NCBI GenBank assembly: GCA_033002965.1
Contig: JAURVB010003124.1
Span: 124,001-188,000, forward strand
Direction: 5' to 3'
DNA from: Piper betle
Lineage: Eukaryota; Streptophyta; Magnoliopsida; Piperales; Piperaceae
Length of the DNA stretch: 64,000 nucleotides
Made by a program: the position numbers and the translations under genes. Positions 60,736-64,000 of the stretch are shown here, piece after piece; the stretch's first letter is position 1, and the number at the start of each line of letters is the position of its first letter. The notes below the pieces were generated by a model, which was given only the letters and a program-made list of their open reading frames with translations, was not told the origin of the DNA and ran no database searches.

Positions 60736-63700
60736 TGTAGTGCCCCAAATCTGGTCTACTCTTAGACTGAACTAGAATTGTTACAGTGGATCAAACCAAC
60801 CCTTGGGATTAAATTGGTCAACTGAACTAAGCGGAAGGAGCTCTAGGTGTTTCAAGATAGAAAAATACCATAATGTGCAACCAATGTATGCATGAAATGC
60901 ACACCCTAGTAAGATACTACATGAATGTCATGACAATTAATGACACTCAAAATCAATAAAATTACAATAAAAATTATAAGATAATGCAAATAGAGTTTCT
61001 CTTAAAAGTACAATGAGGGTCATCCTGTCTAACAATAATATATATCGTAACACAATATATAATTTTATTTTAGAGTACAATAACATTATAATAACAAAAA
61101 TCCAAGTTTCAAATTGGGTGTTGACCTATCTGCTGATCACATATGACATAATTACAAATTCATTCTCAAAACATCTCAAACACTTTCAACATAATACAAA
61201 ACATCACAAAATCATATGTCATAGCAAAAAAACACACAAGTTATTCATGTTGCTCTAGGTCTATGTGTGCAAATAACAATCACTACTCCTCTGTAAAGGC
61301 TATCATATCACACTCATGTTCGTCACCTACATAGAAAATAGAAAAGCGCCACTAACGGGTGTCATTGGTTTAGAAATAACTAAATATCAAGCTTGTGAAT
61401 GAGAGCTAACTTTCATGTAAAGTAAACATTTATATAACTGGTTTTGAACATTGTAAGGGTAACTACTGAGGAGTCATTGAGTTACAGACCAGATGACATC
61501 CTAAATGGACTGGTATTATGCCCCTCTCGGCATTTTTTGAAAAGTCCTACTTTCGAAAAAATCAATATCTTAAGCCCTCTTCATACCTTCATATTTCTCA
61601 TAGCCCAGAGCACAAAGGCTAAGTACTCTCAAACAGTTGCCTTCGGTCTTTAATACCACATATCTAGACATGTGTTATACACAATATTACTCATTTACTC
61701 TATGCCTCTCAATGTGTGAAGAAGCTCCAGACGTGAAGTTATCAGGATCCTTCGAGAATGAAATGACCCTCTCACCAATTCAGAGCTCGTTGTAACTTGT
61801 ACACACTCCTCTCATAGTATGTGTAAGTTGATTTCTTGATCTTTTGGCTCACAAGAAAATATGATAAAATTTTTTAATAAGGTTGGGAAGGGAATCATAT
61901 AAATAGGGTCAAAGGCAACTTGTTGTCAATCTAAATTTTCAAAAATAGCTCGAGGGATGTTATCCTCAAGGGTTCTTAATTCCTAAAAATATTACATTTA
62001 AATTGCCCATGTTAAATGAAATCTAATAAAATGACCACTTAACATGTCATGTGATCTTTAGAACAAAACAATGATAGAATAGAATAATAAATCTAAAGGC
62101 AATTCCTATGAATAGTAACAACAAATATGTATGAAATGAATGCATATAATAAACACAATCATTACATAAAACAAGACATGATACACAACATGATTAATCA
62201 GGTAAAGATACAACTACTACATCGATAACAAAAATGATAAGCAACATCACATAAAATAATGTGAATAGTAAAGAAGTAAATAATTAATAAGATGAATATT
62301 ATTGACAATAAAAAATATAACTAGACATGTAGCAATAATTCATGATTCACAATTAATCATTTATTGAACTAGCTTTGACAATTAGACATGCTCCTCATTA
62401 GCATCTATTGTTGATTAATTGGTCACAATCCTAATTGGAATACATCTTGACAAATTTAAATAGCAATTGTGTTAATGATAAGAAATTCCACATTCAATTA
62501 TCTTAGTAACCCGAATTACGTTTCAAAAAAAATAGTCCTCTCCTAGTCTATTCAACTCCAACAATGTATATCAAATAGCAAGTATTTTAAATTAACTAAT
62601 CAAAATTTTATTTCCAATTTCCATTATAGGGTTAATTACTTCGTAGATTATTATCAATTATTTCCTACATCATCTAATCGCAAATGCACACTCAATCAGT
62701 TGCTAATCGACATTTCAAGGTCACCCTATCATCAATAACATGCTTAATTCTATAATTGAAAATTTTGAATCATCATTAATGACTAATAATCATTAAATTA
62801 CATAAAGAAACTCACCAATCAACGGGTAATTATCATGAAATTACAAAATTAACATATTAACAAAATCATAAACGAATTAAAAAACTCATGAATGATATGA
62901 ATAATTATTGAAATGAACTAAAAATAAATAAAACTGGAAGTGTGAGGAACTTTTCACAGTGGTTCGAGGTAAAGTCAGCAACGACGGAGATGGTGCATGG
63001 CTGCTGATAATTGTCGAGCGTGGTGGCCTTGGCAATTGTATGGCGAGGAGAAGGGCGAGGGGCGAGGGCTAGGAGGGGGAATGGGTTAGGCGGCCATTGG
63101 TCTGAAATTGGCTAGCAATTGACTGGCGGCAATTTGCAGTTGTTGTTAGCCAAGGTTGGGGGAGGGGCAGGGGAGTGGCCAATTGAGCAGGGTAATGGAA
63201 AGAAGAAGAGAATTGGGAGGTCGGGTTGGAGTAGCCGACGGTAGTAGTAGTACAGTCGTCGAGGGAGGGGGGGGGGTGTCGGGTAGGGTGAAGGAGGGTA
63301 GCCGGGTTTGATTAGTTTGGTTTTTTTTAAAAAAAAAACTCGGCTAGGATAAGACTAATTAAGGGTATATTGTATGTTCTAAAAGCTCCTAAAAGCAATT
63401 TAAGGGCTGTGAAGGTGTGTCAGGGATGCGAGTCAAAATAAAAATGGAAAATAAAACGAGCTCGATATCCGCTGAATGACATGCTCTTAAAGCTACCAAC
63501 TCAACCAAAAGTCCTAACCAACACATCTTAATACGTTCATTGGCCTAAATCTAATTTTATGATGCACCGAAAAAATAAAATAAACAGGGCATACTTTCAT
63601 ATATATTGATAATCAATTTATCGTTATGTAGCTGACGTTATTATTATATGCTTGGGTGTAGTATATATGAACCTTCATAGTACGTATACACGGTTGACCT

Positions 63701-63800
63701 TAACCCTATGGACGTGTTATAAAAGCAGAATTGATTTGGACAACAATCGAACCAACAAATTGACGACTATAAAACTTGGACTTGAATCGCGGGTTTTATA
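60736..63800 (-). mobile_element. Solo LTR G (3-kb LTR family), most diverged copy
   Basis: This 3065-bp LTR starts TGTAGTGCCCCAAATCTGG and ends CGCGGGTTTTATA (the expected final CA has become TA). The flanks are TAAAT (60731-60735) and TAAAC (63801-63805), a 5-bp duplication with one change. Recognisable family blocks include ACTACTGAGGAGTCATTGAG (about 61461-61480), the degraded CTCGAGG module (61937-61965), an ATATAAAT-type box (about 61896-61904, minus) and a GC-rich block (62940-63260). Divergence and mutated ends point to an old insertion. Confidence 0.8.
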
Positions 63801-64000
63801 TAAACTATTTATTGAGCTTATATCCTCTAAATTATATAATTCAGTGGTAATTTACACCAATTAGAAGGCTTCTAGGGAGTTTGATGCAAATCTTTTCCCC
63901 TCCAAGGAATATATACCCTACTGGTAATATAATCTATGGACCATAGTACCCTAGATATATATACATTTGAGATATTATTTCACGGTTTTCAAAATTATAT

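Overview
The window is plant nuclear DNA: intron-split genes with GT-AG junctions, a chloroplast-targeted protein gene, AT-rich spacers with many microsatellites, and a dense mix of LTR-retrotransposon, hAT, Mutator-like and CACTA-like remnants. It reads as a repeat-rich angiosperm, probably a eudicot; the species cannot be named from the sequence alone. No tRNA, rRNA, CRISPR array or prokaryotic operon was seen.

The left 11 kb is genic. A decayed LHT-type amino-acid transporter pseudogene (about 1500-2680, minus) is followed by an intact 11-exon chloroplast SRP receptor gene, cpFtsY (3058-7152, plus). Convergent with it is a four-coding-exon gene for a protein phosphatase 1 inhibitor-2 homologue (7846-10199, minus) with a likely spliced GC-rich 5' leader near 11 kb.

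From 11 to 37 kb the window is built by transposons. A Mutator-like element with 9-bp target duplications (12405-13077) lies beside a second copy that is split by an LTR remnant. An hAT element has perfect 8-bp duplications (15333-15926). From 16723 to 37171 there is a nest. An old solo LTR (D) was inserted into a minisatellite. It was then broken by two younger solo LTRs of its own family (A and F) and by a decayed Ogre/Tat-like gag-protease retroelement (E). E was itself broken by two more family LTRs (B, C) and an unrelated 1.7-kb solo LTR. Five-base target duplications can be read at most junctions, and removing the inserts restores the interrupted sequence. Two further family copies lie at 11214-11769 and 60736-63800. 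All seven are solo LTRs (full length about 3 kb) with no internal region in sight.

The 41-47.5 kb stretch is genic again. A cytochrome P450 pseudogene (minus) has lost its heme-binding segment. Upstream of it is a seven-coding-exon WD40-repeat protein gene (43684-46776, minus, with a leader exon to about 47.5 kb). Its first coding exon carries three single-base frame breaks, each at a short homopolymer, so it is either a misassembled good gene or a very young pseudogene.

From 47.6 to 64 kb the window is mostly AT-rich spacer with an AATCGG-rich, GC-cored element (49.56-50.70 kb), a CACTA-like right end (to 53000), two possible exons of an unrecognised gene (57963-58541, minus) and the last solo LTR. 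The three recognisable protein products act separately: chloroplast thylakoid protein targeting, PP1 regulation, and WD40 scaffolding.
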